Below are positions 18,107 through 27,108 of a stretch of DNA of 64,000 nt, piece by piece. The DNA comes from CAZNPH01 sp964574985 (GTDB lineage: Bacteria; Bacteroidota; Bacteroidia; Bacteroidales; SM23-62): NCBI GenBank assembly GCA_964574985.1, contig CAZNPH010000003.1:157455-221454 (forward strand). The letters run 5' to 3'. How positions within the stretch are numbered: the first letter of the stretch is position 1; each line of letters starts with the position of its first letter. Below the pieces are notes generated by a model. It was not told the DNA's origin. It made no database searches and saw nothing but the letters and a program-made list of their open reading frames with translations. Both the position numbers and the translations under genes were made by a program.

Positions 18107-19086
18107 TGCAGACATTGTACCCTCTGAAATTCCATCCCCTTCTCAGGGATAAGATATGGGGGGGCAACAGGCTCCGGGATATGCTGGGGAAGGATACCCG
18201 GTCGGATCATTGTGGTGAAAGCTGGGAAATTTCCGCCGTTCAGGATAATCTGTCCGTGGTCTCCAATGGTTTCCTGGCCGGCAACAACCTGATGGATATC
18301 TGTGAAGTATACATGGGCGATCTCATGGGTGATCATGTCTATGAACAATACGGCGTTGAATTCCCCCTGCTGCTGAAATTCATCGATGCCACCAAAAAAT
18401 TGTCCGTTCAGGTCCATCCAAACGATGAACTGGCCGTAAAAAGGCATCATGCGCGCGGAAAAACCGAGATGTGGTATGTCATTTATGCGGAAAAAGGAGC
18501 CCGGATCATCACCGGTTTCAATAAAAAGATTAGACGCAAGGAATACTTGCAGCATCTGGAAAATAAAACCCTCGGGGATATCCTTCATTTTGAAGAAGCT
18601 TTCCCGGATGATGTTTTCTACACGCCCGCCGGAAGGGTGCATGCCATCGGGGCCGGGATCCTGCTGGCCGAGATTCAGCAGACATCCGACGTAACCTACC
18701 GGATATACGACTGGGACCGGTTGGATGAACGGGGAAGATCCCGGGAGCTCCATACGGACCTGGCCCTGGATGCCATCGATTACAGCAAGGTAGCCTGCGG
18801 GAAAACGGCCTGGGAAAAAAATCTCAACCGGACCAATCCCCTGCTCGACCGTCCCTATTTCACCACCGGGCTGGTCTATTTCAGTCAGCCCATAGAGAAA
18901 GATTTCAATTTCATTGATTCCTTTGTGGCCTATATGTGTGTGTCGGGAGGATTCACCATTCAGTGCAACGGGAGTAAGCAAACCCGGGTTGAACAGGGAG
19001 AAACCGTCCTGGTTCCGGCTGTCCTGAAGAACATCCGCCTGATACCCCATGCAACCTCCGAAACCCTTGAAATTTATATAAGATGA
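18103..19086 (+). CDS. manA: Mannose-6-phosphate isomerase, class I type
   Basis: 327 aa. Interconverts fructose 6-phosphate and mannose 6-phosphate, supplying mannose and GDP-sugars. Seen: VQVHPNDELA (zinc-binding His), EMWYV, PAGRVHAIGAGILLAEIQQ and the C-terminal cupin. Shorter than the 390-residue E. coli enzyme but normal for the short class I form. Its start overlaps the hydrolase stop by 4 nt. Confidence 0.92.
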   Translation: MMQTLYPLKFHPLLRDKIWGGNRLRDMLGKDTRSDHCGESWEISAVQDNLSVVSNGFLAGNNLMDICEVYMGDLMGDHVYEQYGVEFPLLLKFIDATKKLSVQVHPNDELAVKRHHARGKTEMWYVIYAEKGARIITGFNKKIRRKEYLQHLENKTLGDILHFEEAFPDDVFYTPAGRVHAIGAGILLAEIQQTSDVTYRIYDWDRLDERGRSRELHTDLALDAIDYSKVACGKTAWEKNLNRTNPLLDRPYFTTGLVYFSQPIEKDFNFIDSFVAYMCVSGGFTIQCNGSKQTRVEQGETVLVPAVLKNIRLIPHATSETLEIYIR

Positions 19087-19165
19087 CATCAAAAAATATT
19101 AGCGAACAATATGCAAGGGCAAAAGATGCCGGATGGATCAAGCCGGGCAAAAAGTATCAGGAAAA

Positions 19166-19777
19166 ATGAAATTTATCCGGTCGGCAATATACCATTCCAG
19201 TTCCCCCGGTCTGCGGAAATGTCCCGGGACCACCCTGCCTGAATATTCCTTCACCGGCCGTTCAAACGTAGGAAAATCATCTTTGATCAATCTGCTGACT
19301 TCCCGGAAAAAGATTGCCAGAACATCCGTACAACCCGGAAAGACCCGGACCATCAACCATTTCCTGATCAACGGGGAATGGTTCCTGGTGGATCTTCCGG
19401 GATACGGATATGCCAGGGGCGCCCGCGAAGGCAAACAGGCTTTTGCATCCATTGTAACGGAATATCTCCTGCACAGAAATAATTTAATGTGCAATTTTCT
19501 GCTGCTGGATGCCAGGCACAGTCCACAGAAAAATGATCTGGATTTCATACGGTGGATGGGGGAAAACCAGATCCCCTTCGCTTTAATTTTCAATAAATCG
19601 GACAAGATCCCCGTACACAAACTTGAAAAGAATATCGTCGTGTATAAAAAGGAACTGCTGAAAACCTGGGAATTCCTTCCCGGGATTTTTACCGTATCGG
19701 TATTGAAAAAAACGGGACATGAAAAGATCCTCGATTTCATTGAATCCACCAACAGTAAGCTGGGTCAGCAGAAATAA
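19166..19777 (+). CDS. engB: Ribosome biogenesis GTP-binding protein EngB/YsxC
   Basis: 203 aa from the ATG at 19166; an in-frame ATG at 19133 would add 11 residues with no family similarity. Needed for large-subunit assembly. Seen: the P-loop GRSNVGKSSLINLL, the switch segment TSVQPGKTRTINHF, the G3 motif DLPGYGYA and the G4 motif NKSDK. 79 nt downstream of manA. Confidence 0.94.
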   Translation: MKFIRSAIYHSSSPGLRKCPGTTLPEYSFTGRSNVGKSSLINLLTSRKKIARTSVQPGKTRTINHFLINGEWFLVDLPGYGYARGAREGKQAFASIVTEYLLHRNNLMCNFLLLDARHSPQKNDLDFIRWMGENQIPFALIFNKSDKIPVHKLEKNIVVYKKELLKTWEFLPGIFTVSVLKKTGHEKILDFIESTNSKLGQQK

Positions 19778-19785
19778 ATTATATT

Positions 19786-19794
19786 CCCCCCCCC
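19786..19794 (+). repeat. Homopolymeric C9 tract upstream of the sulfatase gene
   Basis: Nine consecutive C, 61 bp before the preferred sulfatase start, in the engB-sulfatase gap. Tracts this long can slip in replication and change promoter spacing; no such effect is shown here. Confidence 0.6.
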
Positions 19795-19855
19795 GGCAAA
19801 TTCATGGATTATGCTTACTTTTAAGCTTTATTCAATATTCAACAGCAAAAAACAC

Positions 19856-21289
19856 ATGATGAGAAACAGATTTTTCAGCATTGTATTGATGGTTATCCTG
19901 TCTTTGAAATTATTGTCATGCAAACAGGCGAACAAGAAAACGGAAGAAAAGCCGAACATCATTTATTTCTTTACGGACCAGCAAAATGCCAGCATGATGA
20001 ACTGCGCCGGAAACCCATACCTGGAAACGCCTGCCATGAATTATATTGCAAGAAATGGCATCCGCTTTACCCGGGCCTACGCGACCAATCCGGTATGCGC
20101 TCCGGCACGGGTCAGCATGATGACCGGGCGTTTTCCCGGACACTTCAACGATGAGCAGGGAAACCAGGTCCGGGAAAACAGGGGCGCGATGCACATTCCG
20201 GAAATTTCCGCTGAAGTCGCCAATTCAACCATTGCCGCTTACCTGGAACAGGCCGGCTACCAACTGGTTTTCGGCGGAAAAGAACACCTTCCCGGTCCGC
20301 TCCGTCCCATCGAACAGGGATTTAACGACATCACCGACAATGAACGGAACATTCTGGCCAGGGAAGCGGCCGAATACATCAGAGGGGAACATGACAAACC
20401 CTATTTTCTGATCGTGTCCCTCATCAATCCGCATGACATTTGTTATATGGCCATCCGGGACTTCGCCGTCACGGATTTTGACCATGCGCTGATCCGGAAC
20501 GGGAAGACCGAAATTACTACCCTCGACAGGGCCCTGTTAAAACCCGGGGGGATCAGCGAGGAAGAATTCTTTGCAAAGTATTGCCCGCCGGTGCCGCCCA
20601 ATATTGAGCCGCAGGAAGGTGAACCGGAAGCCTTAAAACAGATGATCAACCGCCGGCCTTTCCGGAAAAATGCGCGCGAACAATACACGGATGAAGACTG
20701 GCGCATGCACCGCTGGGCCTACTGCCGCCTTACCGAATTTGTCGACTGCCAGGTACAGGTGGTTCTTGATGCGGTACGGGAAAGCGGTCAGGAAAACAAT
20801 ACCCTGATCATATATTCAAGCGATCACGGGGACAATGATGCATCCCACCGGATGGAGCACAAGACCACATTGTATGAAGAGTCGGCCAACATTCCGTTTC
20901 TTGCCATGTGGAAAGGACATATTCCGGCAGGCCAGGTTGACAGCACCCACCTGGTTTCGGGCGGACTCGACTTTTTGCCGACGGTATGTGACTACGCGGG
21001 GATAGAAGGTGTATCCGACCCCCGGGGCAGGAGTCTGCGCCCCCTTTTCGAGAACAGAAAAACAAACTGGAGGAAAACACTCGGTGTGGAAAGTGAAATC
21101 GGCAGAATGGTGGTCAGCGAAGACGGATACAAATACATCAAATATGATGCAGCAGGCATTGAAGAACAACTCCTTGATCTGAATGCTGACCCCTGGGAAA
21201 CAACACATTTTACGGATCACCCTGAATATTCAGCCAAACTGGATGAACTGAGGGATATTTTTGAAAACGAATGGTTTTCAGGATATTAG
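19856..21289 (+). CDS. Sulfatase (type S1, Cys-type) lipoprotein
   Basis: 477 aa from the ATG at 19856. Lipoprotein signal with lipobox LLSC (Cys22). Hydrolyses sulfate esters; Cys81 in CAPAR is the C-x-P-x-R residue converted to formylglycine, followed by VSMMTGR. Metal ligands are plausible in FTDQQN near the N-terminus and YSSDHGDN later. Because the active residue is Cys it needs a maturase (anaerobic sulfatase-maturating enzyme or an FGE), and none is in the window. The glycan or small-molecule target is unknown; the gene stands alone with no SusCD pair, so it is not in an obvious polysaccharide utilisation locus. Confidence 0.92.
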   Translation: MMRNRFFSIVLMVILSLKLLSCKQANKKTEEKPNIIYFFTDQQNASMMNCAGNPYLETPAMNYIARNGIRFTRAYATNPVCAPARVSMMTGRFPGHFNDEQGNQVRENRGAMHIPEISAEVANSTIAAYLEQAGYQLVFGGKEHLPGPLRPIEQGFNDITDNERNILAREAAEYIRGEHDKPYFLIVSLINPHDICYMAIRDFAVTDFDHALIRNGKTEITTLDRALLKPGGISEEEFFAKYCPPVPPNIEPQEGEPEALKQMINRRPFRKNAREQYTDEDWRMHRWAYCRLTEFVDCQVQVVLDAVRESGQENNTLIIYSSDHGDNDASHRMEHKTTLYEESANIPFLAMWKGHIPAGQVDSTHLVSGGLDFLPTVCDYAGIEGVSDPRGRSLRPLFENRKTNWRKTLGVESEIGRMVVSEDGYKYIKYDAAGIEEQLLDLNADPWETTHFTDHPEYSAKLDELRDIFENEWFSGY

Positions 21290-21329
21290 AACTATAGAAT
21301 AACTGTCTGAAATTTACCTTAAATTTATG

Positions 21330-21337
21330 TAAATTTG
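21330..21337 (+). promoter_or_regulatory. -7 box for prs (TAAATTTG)
   Basis: An exact TAnnTTTG match 37 bp before prs, in an 85-bp gap after the sulfatase gene. No clear -33 TTG at standard spacing. Confidence 0.45.
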
Positions 21338-21374
21338 CTATCCTGAAGAATCATAAATCCCTACAACATTACCC

Positions 21375-22319
21375 ATGGTTCACGATAAAAAGCCCATTAA
21401 ATTCTTCGCGGGCAGGCAATCGTATGATCTTGCATCGAAAATCGCCCGCGGTTTCGGTGAAAAACTGGGAAAAACCACCGTTCTGGAATTCAGTGACGGA
21501 GAGTTTCAGCCCTATTATGAAGAATCGGTGAGGGGGTGCAGTGTTTTCATCATACAGTCCACCCAACCCCCGGTCGATAACCTGTTCGAATTGCTGTTGC
21601 TGATTGATGCGGCCAAGCGTGCATCGGCCAATCAGGTGGTGGCAGTTATGCCCTATTTCGGCTTTGCCAGGCAGGACCGGAAGGACAAACCCCGGGCTTC
21701 CATCGGCGCTAAACTGGTAGCCAATCTGCTTTCTGCAGCGGGTGTGGACAGGATCATGACCATGGATCTGCATGCCGATCAGCTACAGGGTTTTTTCGAT
21801 GTACCGGTTGACCATATTTATGCATCTTCCGTGTTTGTTCCCCATATCAAAAACATGAACATAGACAACATCGCCATTGCTGCACCCGACATGGGGGGAA
21901 CAAAACGTGCAAATGCATATTCCAGGTTTTTGAACTGTGAGATGGTGATCTGTTATAAAGTCCGGAAGAAGGCCAATGTGGTGGAAGACATCCGGGTCAT
22001 AGGGGATGTTGAGGGCAAGAATATCATGATCGTTGATGATATGATCGATACGGCAGGAACAGTTTGCGTGGCGGCTGACTCCATGATCAAAATGGGAGCC
22101 CGGACGGTCAGGGTCTGCGCCACACATCCCGTCTTGTCCGGGCCGGCCCATGACAGCATTGAAAAATCAGGGATCATGGAAGTTTTCGTAACCGATACCA
22201 TTCCCCTGCCTGAACAAAGAAGTTCCAAGATCAAGGTCCTGACCGTTTCCGATCTTTTTGCCGAGGTAATCGATAAAGTTTACAATTACCAGTCAATTAG
22301 TTCCAGTTTTTTGCAATAG
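21375..22319 (+). CDS. prs: Ribose-phosphate pyrophosphokinase
   Basis: 314 aa. Makes PRPP from ribose 5-phosphate and ATP for nucleotide, His and Trp synthesis. Seen: KFFAGRQSYDLASKIA, FSDGEFQPYY, MPYFGFARQDRKDKPR, MDLHADQLQGFFD and the PRPP loop IVDDMIDTAGT. The likely ATG at 21375 gives the standard class I length. Confidence 0.95.
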   Translation: MVHDKKPIKFFAGRQSYDLASKIARGFGEKLGKTTVLEFSDGEFQPYYEESVRGCSVFIIQSTQPPVDNLFELLLLIDAAKRASANQVVAVMPYFGFARQDRKDKPRASIGAKLVANLLSAAGVDRIMTMDLHADQLQGFFDVPVDHIYASSVFVPHIKNMNIDNIAIAAPDMGGTKRANAYSRFLNCEMVICYKVRKKANVVEDIRVIGDVEGKNIMIVDDMIDTAGTVCVAADSMIKMGARTVRVCATHPVLSGPAHDSIEKSGIMEVFVTDTIPLPEQRSSKIKVLTVSDLFAEVIDKVYNYQSISSSFLQ

Positions 22320-22323
22320 TTGT

Positions 22324-22331
22324 TATATTTG
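22324..22331 (+). promoter_or_regulatory. -7 box for rplY (TATATTTG)
   Basis: An exact TAnnTTTG match just after the prs stop and 60 bp before rplY. The nearest TTG (22311-22313) is too close to be a standard -33 element. Confidence 0.5.
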
Positions 22332-22391
22332 CATCTCAATTTTTTGGCATCCTCATCCCGTCGGCAAGCAGCCGGTTTAAGACAAAGAATC

Positions 22392-23087
22392 ATGAAAAAT
22401 TATAATATTAAAGGCATCAAACGGAAGGAAACCGGAAAACGAAATGCAGCGACTCTGCGAAAAGAAAAGAATGTGCCCTGCGTTCTTTACGGAGGCGACC
22501 GGGTCATCCATTTTTACACGCCCCAGAAAACGTTTTTTGATCTGGTCTATACACCGGAAGTTTTTTCGGTAAAGCTGGATATTGAAGGAGAACAAATTGA
22601 TGCGGTCGTTCAGGAGATCCAGTTTCATCCGGTCAGTGACGAGATCATTCACGTGGATCTTCTCCGGGTTTCCAAAGATAAACCGGTCACCGTTGATATT
22701 CCCATCAGGCTCACCGGAAAGTCGATCGGACTGATCAATGGGGGAAAATTGCGGCAGCGCAGAAGAAAACTGAAAGTCAAAGGGCTGGTCAGGCACATCC
22801 CCAACCACCTGAATGTGGATATCACCGATGTGGACATCGGGGATTTCATTCAGATCCGGAACCTTTCCTACGACAACCTGGAGATACTGGACCCTCCCAA
22901 AGCCATGGTTGCCGGCGTGGTTTCTTCCAAAGTCATTGCCAAGGGCATGAAAGAAGCGATTGTGGAAGAAGAGGCCGGGATTGAAGAAGCCGTGGAGGGA
23001 GAAGTCATTACCGAAGAGGAAGAAGAAAAAGGAGAAAAAGAAGAAGCCCCGGAAGAAGGACCAAAATCCCAAACCCAGGAATCATAA
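22392..23087 (+). CDS. rplY: 50S ribosomal protein L25 (Ctc form)
   Basis: 231 aa from the ATG at 22392. Binds 5S rRNA. N-terminal L25 domain (KRKETGKRNAATLRKEKNVPCVLYGG) and the C-terminal TL5 beta domain (about 95-190) of the long Ctc form. The last 40 residues are a Glu/Lys-rich low-complexity tail, common in this form. Followed 11 nt later by pth, the usual pairing. Confidence 0.94.
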   Translation: MKNYNIKGIKRKETGKRNAATLRKEKNVPCVLYGGDRVIHFYTPQKTFFDLVYTPEVFSVKLDIEGEQIDAVVQEIQFHPVSDEIIHVDLLRVSKDKPVTVDIPIRLTGKSIGLINGGKLRQRRRKLKVKGLVRHIPNHLNVDITDVDIGDFIQIRNLSYDNLEILDPPKAMVAGVVSSKVIAKGMKEAIVEEEAGIEEAVEGEVITEEEEEKGEKEEAPEEGPKSQTQES

Positions 23088-23098
23088 TCTCCTGAACC

Positions 23099-23662
23099 TT
23101 GAAATTTCTGATTACCGGCCTTGGAAACATCGGAGAACAATACGCCGGGACACGGCACAACATCGGATTCCGGATCCTGGATGATTTTGCACGGGAACAG
23201 GAAGTTTCGTTCAGGGACCGCCGGTACGGATTTGTTGCCACCTGTACCTATAAAGCAAAAACTTTCATTCTGCTGAAACCATCCACCTTTGTAAATCTGA
23301 GTGGACGTGCCGTGAATTACTGGATGCAGAAGGAAAAAATACCCGATCACAGATTGCTGGTGATCATGGATGACCTTTCCCTTCCGTTCGGAACGATCAG
23401 GCTGCGTGCAAAGGGGGGTGATGCCGGGCACAACGGTTTACACCATATCATTCAAATCCTGGGACATCAGAATTTCGCCAGACTCAGGTTCGGGATCGGG
23501 GACGGTTACCCCAGAGGCGCGCAGGCACATTACGTTCTCAGTTTGTGGACCCCCGGGGAAGAAAAACTGATCCCCGGAATGGTTAAAACCTGCACAGACA
23601 TCATCAAACATTTCGCAACAACAGGCGTTGAGCATACCATGAATAAATTCAACAAACGTTGA
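23099..23662 (+). CDS. pth: Peptidyl-tRNA hydrolase
   Basis: 187 aa. Releases tRNA from stalled peptidyl-tRNA. Seen: ITGLGNIGEQYAGTRHNIGF (catalytic His in TRHN), FLLKPSTFVNLSG-like segment, MDDLSLPFGTIRLR and GDAGHNGLHHI. Starts with TTG at 23099; no ATG or GTG fits the conserved N-terminus. 11 nt after rplY. Confidence 0.94.
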   Translation: MKFLITGLGNIGEQYAGTRHNIGFRILDDFAREQEVSFRDRRYGFVATCTYKAKTFILLKPSTFVNLSGRAVNYWMQKEKIPDHRLLVIMDDLSLPFGTIRLRAKGGDAGHNGLHHIIQILGHQNFARLRFGIGDGYPRGAQAHYVLSLWTPGEEKLIPGMVKTCTDIIKHFATTGVEHTMNKFNKR

Positions 23663-23753
23663 CCGGGTATGCCGGCAAGGATCCCGGGAATTTTTGATTA
23701 TGTAATTCTATTGTTAATTTCACCCGCCCGCGCACATTGACGACAACCAAAAA

Positions 23754-24146
23754 ATGGCAGAACAGCATAAGATCAGAATAGACAAATGGTTATGGGCTGT
23801 CAGGATATTCAAATCAAGGAGTCAGGCGGCAGGGGCATGCAAAAAAAGCCGGGTGAACGTTGGCAACATTGCGGTCAAACCATCCCGGATGATCGCCGAA
23901 GGAGATCTCATTCAGGTGAGGAAATCCCATATACAATACCGGTACAGGGTGTCCGGACTGCCGGGAAAAAGACTTTCAGCCCGGCTGGCGGCTGAAAACT
24001 ATGAAAACATCACTCCGCCTGAAGAATTTGATAAATTGAAAACTGCGGATCATTTTTACATCCGCAGGGAAAAAGGCAGTGGCCGGCCAACCAAAAAAGA
24101 AAGAAGATTGCTTGACAGAATCCGCAAAAAAAACAACCGCCAATAA
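23754..24146 (+). CDS. S4-domain RNA-binding protein (Hsp15-like)
   Basis: 130 aa. S4 fold at the N-terminus (IRIDKWLWAVRIFKSRSQAAGAC, RVNVGNIAVKPSRMIAEGD) with a basic tail (RPTKKERRLL). Hsp15 family members bind 50S subunits carrying nascent chains and help recycle them; the same role here is inferred. Followed 4 nt later by a DUF4924 gene. Confidence 0.88.
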   Translation: MAEQHKIRIDKWLWAVRIFKSRSQAAGACKKSRVNVGNIAVKPSRMIAEGDLIQVRKSHIQYRYRVSGLPGKRLSARLAAENYENITPPEEFDKLKTADHFYIRREKGSGRPTKKERRLLDRIRKKNNRQ

Positions 24147-24150
24147 AACG

Positions 24151-24684
24151 ATGATCATCGCCAGAGAAAAAAGAAAAACCAACATCTCCGAATACATTTT
24201 GTACATGTTTCAGGTTGAAGACCTGATCCGGGCATGTGATCTGGACATTGAAAGGATCAACACCGAAATCATCCAAAAATTCCCTCAGCCACCGGATGTC
24301 CTTCAGGAAATGCGGGGATGGTACCAGGAACTGATCCGGCAGATGGAAAAAGAAGGGGTACAAAATACCGGTCATCTGCAACGGCTCAATGATTTGATTG
24401 GCAAGCTAAATGATCTACATATCAGACTCTTGAAAGACCCGGCTGAAGCCGGCTATCAAAAAATCCATCAACAGGCCAGACCCGATATCCGGACCATACA
24501 GTTAAAACTCAGGCAACCTCCTGCCAACGAACTGGAAGTTTGTTACAATGCGCTATACGGACTCCTGCTGTTGAGGCTGCAAAAGAAAAAGGTCAGTCAG
24601 GATACAGAAAAAGCCATGGCAACTTTCAGCAAACTGCTTGCCCTGCTTTCGGAAAAATTCAAAGCCGAAGAAAAAAGAGGCTGA
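24151..24684 (+). CDS. DUF4924-family protein
   Basis: 177 aa from the ATG at 24151. Cytosolic, largely helical; begins REKRKTNISEYILYMFQVED as in this Bacteroidota-restricted family. No catalytic motif is visible and no function is known. Sits 4 nt after the S4 gene and ends 14 nt before the convergent DUF3078 gene. Confidence 0.8.
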   Translation: MIIAREKRKTNISEYILYMFQVEDLIRACDLDIERINTEIIQKFPQPPDVLQEMRGWYQELIRQMEKEGVQNTGHLQRLNDLIGKLNDLHIRLLKDPAEAGYQKIHQQARPDIRTIQLKLRQPPANELEVCYNALYGLLLLRLQKKKVSQDTEKAMATFSKLLALLSEKFKAEEKRG

Positions 24685-24698
24685 ACTTGTTTGGGGTA

Positions 24699-25610
24699 TC
24701 AGAACTTAAAGGAAAAACCTATGCCGAATATCTCCTTGAACTGAACTTTGGGGGACATGCCGTCCATTATGCCGTCGCCATTGCTGTCGACCTCAAATTT
24801 TATGTCCTCGTCATAAATCAGGTGGGTGGAGATATTTGCCGAAAGATATTTGTTGATCTTCATCCCAACCAGCACCTCCCAGCTGACATCGATCGCCTCC
24901 GGATTTTCCAGGTAATTTGAAAAAAGGTTCAGTTTGCTGACCAGTCCGACGTTTTTCAAGATATCCCCTTTGTAGCCAACTTTCAAATATCCTCCGAATT
25001 CTGCACGGGACCGGTTCCCGGGTTCCACCCCAAAAGCTCCGATGCCCGAAAGGTAATTATCCCTGACCAGGGTCATCTTGCCCGACAAAGGGGATAAATA
25101 AATGGTGAACCCCGATCCGGGTTTATAATCCATACCCATCGATATCATCATATAAGCCGGTGCCATAAAACCTGATATCTTCACCGAATCGTTGGGGAGA
25201 TTATAGCCTTCTGCAAATTGAGTTTTGAAATCGAAGGATGCACTGTAAAAAAAATTCCGAAATGCTTTTCGCCCGTACTTGGAAGAAAAATCGATCTTGT
25301 CATCACTCTTGACGGCCGTCTGACTCTCCCTTTTTATCAACCCATAACCGAGGTCGAGATTATTCTCCCAAACCGACTTGCCCCGCTCGTAATTCAGGAA
25401 CAGATTTACGTATGTATTCCCGGAAACGGAGTTCTCTCCTCCGGCAGCCCAGTTGCTCAGGGAAACCTGACTGAAGGAAAAAGAACCCATACCCCCACTG
25501 GACCAGTAGCTTGTATCGGCTTCCTGATTCCGGGCGAAAAGGATCATCCCCGGAAAGAAAAACAGTCCTGCAACCAACAGGGATTCTACACCGGTTTTTT
25601 GAAAAGTCAT
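24699..25610 (-). CDS. DUF3078-family outer-membrane-type protein
   Basis: 303 aa from the ATG at 25610 (a GTG at 25616 is the alternative). Signal peptide (hydrophobic 10-25), then the family block SFSQVSLSNWAAGGENS followed by alternating strand patterns and a final aromatic residue (FSFKF), as in small outer-membrane barrels. Function unknown. Monocistronic and convergent with the DUF4924 gene; a 12-bp palindrome ACTCAATTGAGT (25615-25626) lies directly in front of the start. Confidence 0.8.
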   Translation of the reverse strand: MTFQKTGVESLLVAGLFFFPGMILFARNQEADTSYWSSGGMGSFSFSQVSLSNWAAGGENSVSGNTYVNLFLNYERGKSVWENNLDLGYGLIKRESQTAVKSDDKIDFSSKYGRKAFRNFFYSASFDFKTQFAEGYNLPNDSVKISGFMAPAYMMISMGMDYKPGSGFTIYLSPLSGKMTLVRDNYLSGIGAFGVEPGNRSRAEFGGYLKVGYKGDILKNVGLVSKLNLFSNYLENPEAIDVSWEVLVGMKINKYLSANISTHLIYDEDIKFEVDSNGDGIMDGMSPKVQFKEIFGIGFSFKF

Positions 25611-25746
25611 TGACACTCAATTGAGTTTAAAGATAAGAAAAAATGCGAATCCCCGAATTGCATTTTTTTTATATATTAGGCATCCGAAAGTAAGTTGCAC
25701 CCTCTTGCGGTGAATATCCCGGATAGAATATCTTTTCCTGAAAGTT

Positions 25747-27108
25747 GTGAAAAGCAAACACATCGACAAAAAAAGCATACTATACGATCTGCTCCGGACA
25801 TATGTCAGGGTCTGCATTGCACTTTTCTACAGAAAAATCAAAATAACAAGTAAGCATAAGGTCCCCGGCACGGGACCCTTCATTTTTGCCCCCAACCATC
25901 AAAATGCGGTTATGGATACGATGGCCATACTGTATGCCACCTGGGTTGATCCGGTTTTTATGGCCAGGGCCGATGTATTCAACAATGCCCTGGTGGCCAG
26001 TATCCTTAGATTTCTTAAGATCCTGCCGGTCTACAGAATAAGGGACGGCTTCAGGGAAGTCAAGAAGAATGATGCTGTCTTCCGGGAGGCCCTGGGGGTT
26101 TTGAAAAGAAAAAACCCTCTTTGCATCATGCCGGAAGGAAACCACGGGGATAAAAGAAGGCTCAGGCGCCTGGTCAAGGGGATTTTTCGCATTGCGTTGC
26201 AGGCACAGGAAAACGCCAAAGATGAACATGTCAAAATCCTGCCGGTGGGCATCGATTACAGCAGCTATACAGCTTATCAAAGCGATCTGCTGATCAATTT
26301 CGGCAACCTCGTGGATGTGCATGAATACCTGCCACTGTACAACCAAAATCCTGCCCTGGCAATCAATGAACTGAAAGATCATGTCGCCCGTGAAATGAGG
26401 AAATTGATGATCGACATAAAGAACCTTGAGTTGTACCATGAGTACTATGCCATGAAAGGCATCTACAATAAAACCATGAGGAAACAGATGAACATCAGAA
26501 AGAATAATCTGTACAACCGTTTCCTGGCCTCAAGGGAGATCATCCGGAATCTGGATGAAGCCTGCGAAAAATACCCTGGGCTGATCCGGTCATTGACAGA
26601 TAAAATCAGGAATTACCAAAAAGGATTGGGCCGGTTTGGCCTGGCAGACCGGACCATGGATCCCGATCACAGGAATTCCATCCTGCCAGTATTCGAAACC
26701 CCTATGCTGATTTTGCTGCTGCCATTGTTCTTTTACGGACTGATAAACAATCTCATTCCCTGCCTGATTTCCATTACACTGACCCGTAAGGCAAAAGACC
26801 GTCAATTCCACAGTTCCATTAAATTTGTAGCCGGTATTTTGTTGTTCCCCCTGTTTTATCTGCTGCAATTTCTTTTGGTCTTCTGGATGACTACCGGTTG
26901 GATCCCCTGGATCTATCTGGCATCTTTGCCGTTCAGTGGAATTTTTGCCATCCGTTTTTTCAACCGCGGGAAAAAAAACATGATGTGGTGGAAATACAAA
27001 CTGCTCAGACTAAGGGAAAAATCCGGCTTGCCGGAACTGGTCAGGCTGAGAGAAAAAATCATCGGACAAATGACCGGTATCATTGCATCAAATCAATCGA
27101 TGGCATGA
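25747..27108 (+). CDS. Lysophospholipid acyltransferase-family membrane protein
   Basis: 453 aa starting at GTG. N-terminal PlsC-type acyltransferase domain (about 35-250) with the catalytic His and Asp in NHQNAVMD (His51, Asp57; spacing of five as seen in Bacteroidota homologues, not the classic four) and MPEGNHGDKRRL. The C-terminal third has two hydrophobic hairpins (about 318-345 and 355-400). Probably acylates a lysophospholipid or related lipid; substrate not known. Overlaps the next gene by ATGA. Confidence 0.85.
   Translation: MKSKHIDKKSILYDLLRTYVRVCIALFYRKIKITSKHKVPGTGPFIFAPNHQNAVMDTMAILYATWVDPVFMARADVFNNALVASILRFLKILPVYRIRDGFREVKKNDAVFREALGVLKRKNPLCIMPEGNHGDKRRLRRLVKGIFRIALQAQENAKDEHVKILPVGIDYSSYTAYQSDLLINFGNLVDVHEYLPLYNQNPALAINELKDHVAREMRKLMIDIKNLELYHEYYAMKGIYNKTMRKQMNIRKNNLYNRFLASREIIRNLDEACEKYPGLIRSLTDKIRNYQKGLGRFGLADRTMDPDHRNSILPVFETPMLILLLPLFFYGLINNLIPCLISITLTRKAKDRQFHSSIKFVAGILLFPLFYLLQFLLVFWMTTGWIPWIYLASLPFSGIFAIRFFNRGKKNMMWWKYKLLRLREKSGLPELVRLREKIIGQMTGIIASNQSMA

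Noticed and set aside
18091..19092. Long open frame on the minus strand opposite manA (333 codons)
   Set aside because: It lies exactly opposite a clear manA with conserved motifs; its translation has no recognisable features and is a product of codon bias.
22351..22380. GTCGGCAAGCAGCCGGTTTAAG upstream of rplY looks a little like the first half of repeat copies A and C
   Set aside because: Similarity covers fewer than 30 bases, the hairpin is poor and the diagnostic second-half palindrome is absent.
22377..23072. 231-codon minus-strand frame rich in Phe
   Set aside because: It mirrors the Glu/Lys-rich tail of ribosomal protein L25 and is an antisense shadow.
25615..25626. 12-bp palindrome ACTCAATTGAGT next to the DUF3078 start as an operator
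   Set aside because: Palindromes of this size without spacer occur by chance in AT-rich spacers and no second site is seen; mentioned only in the gene entry.
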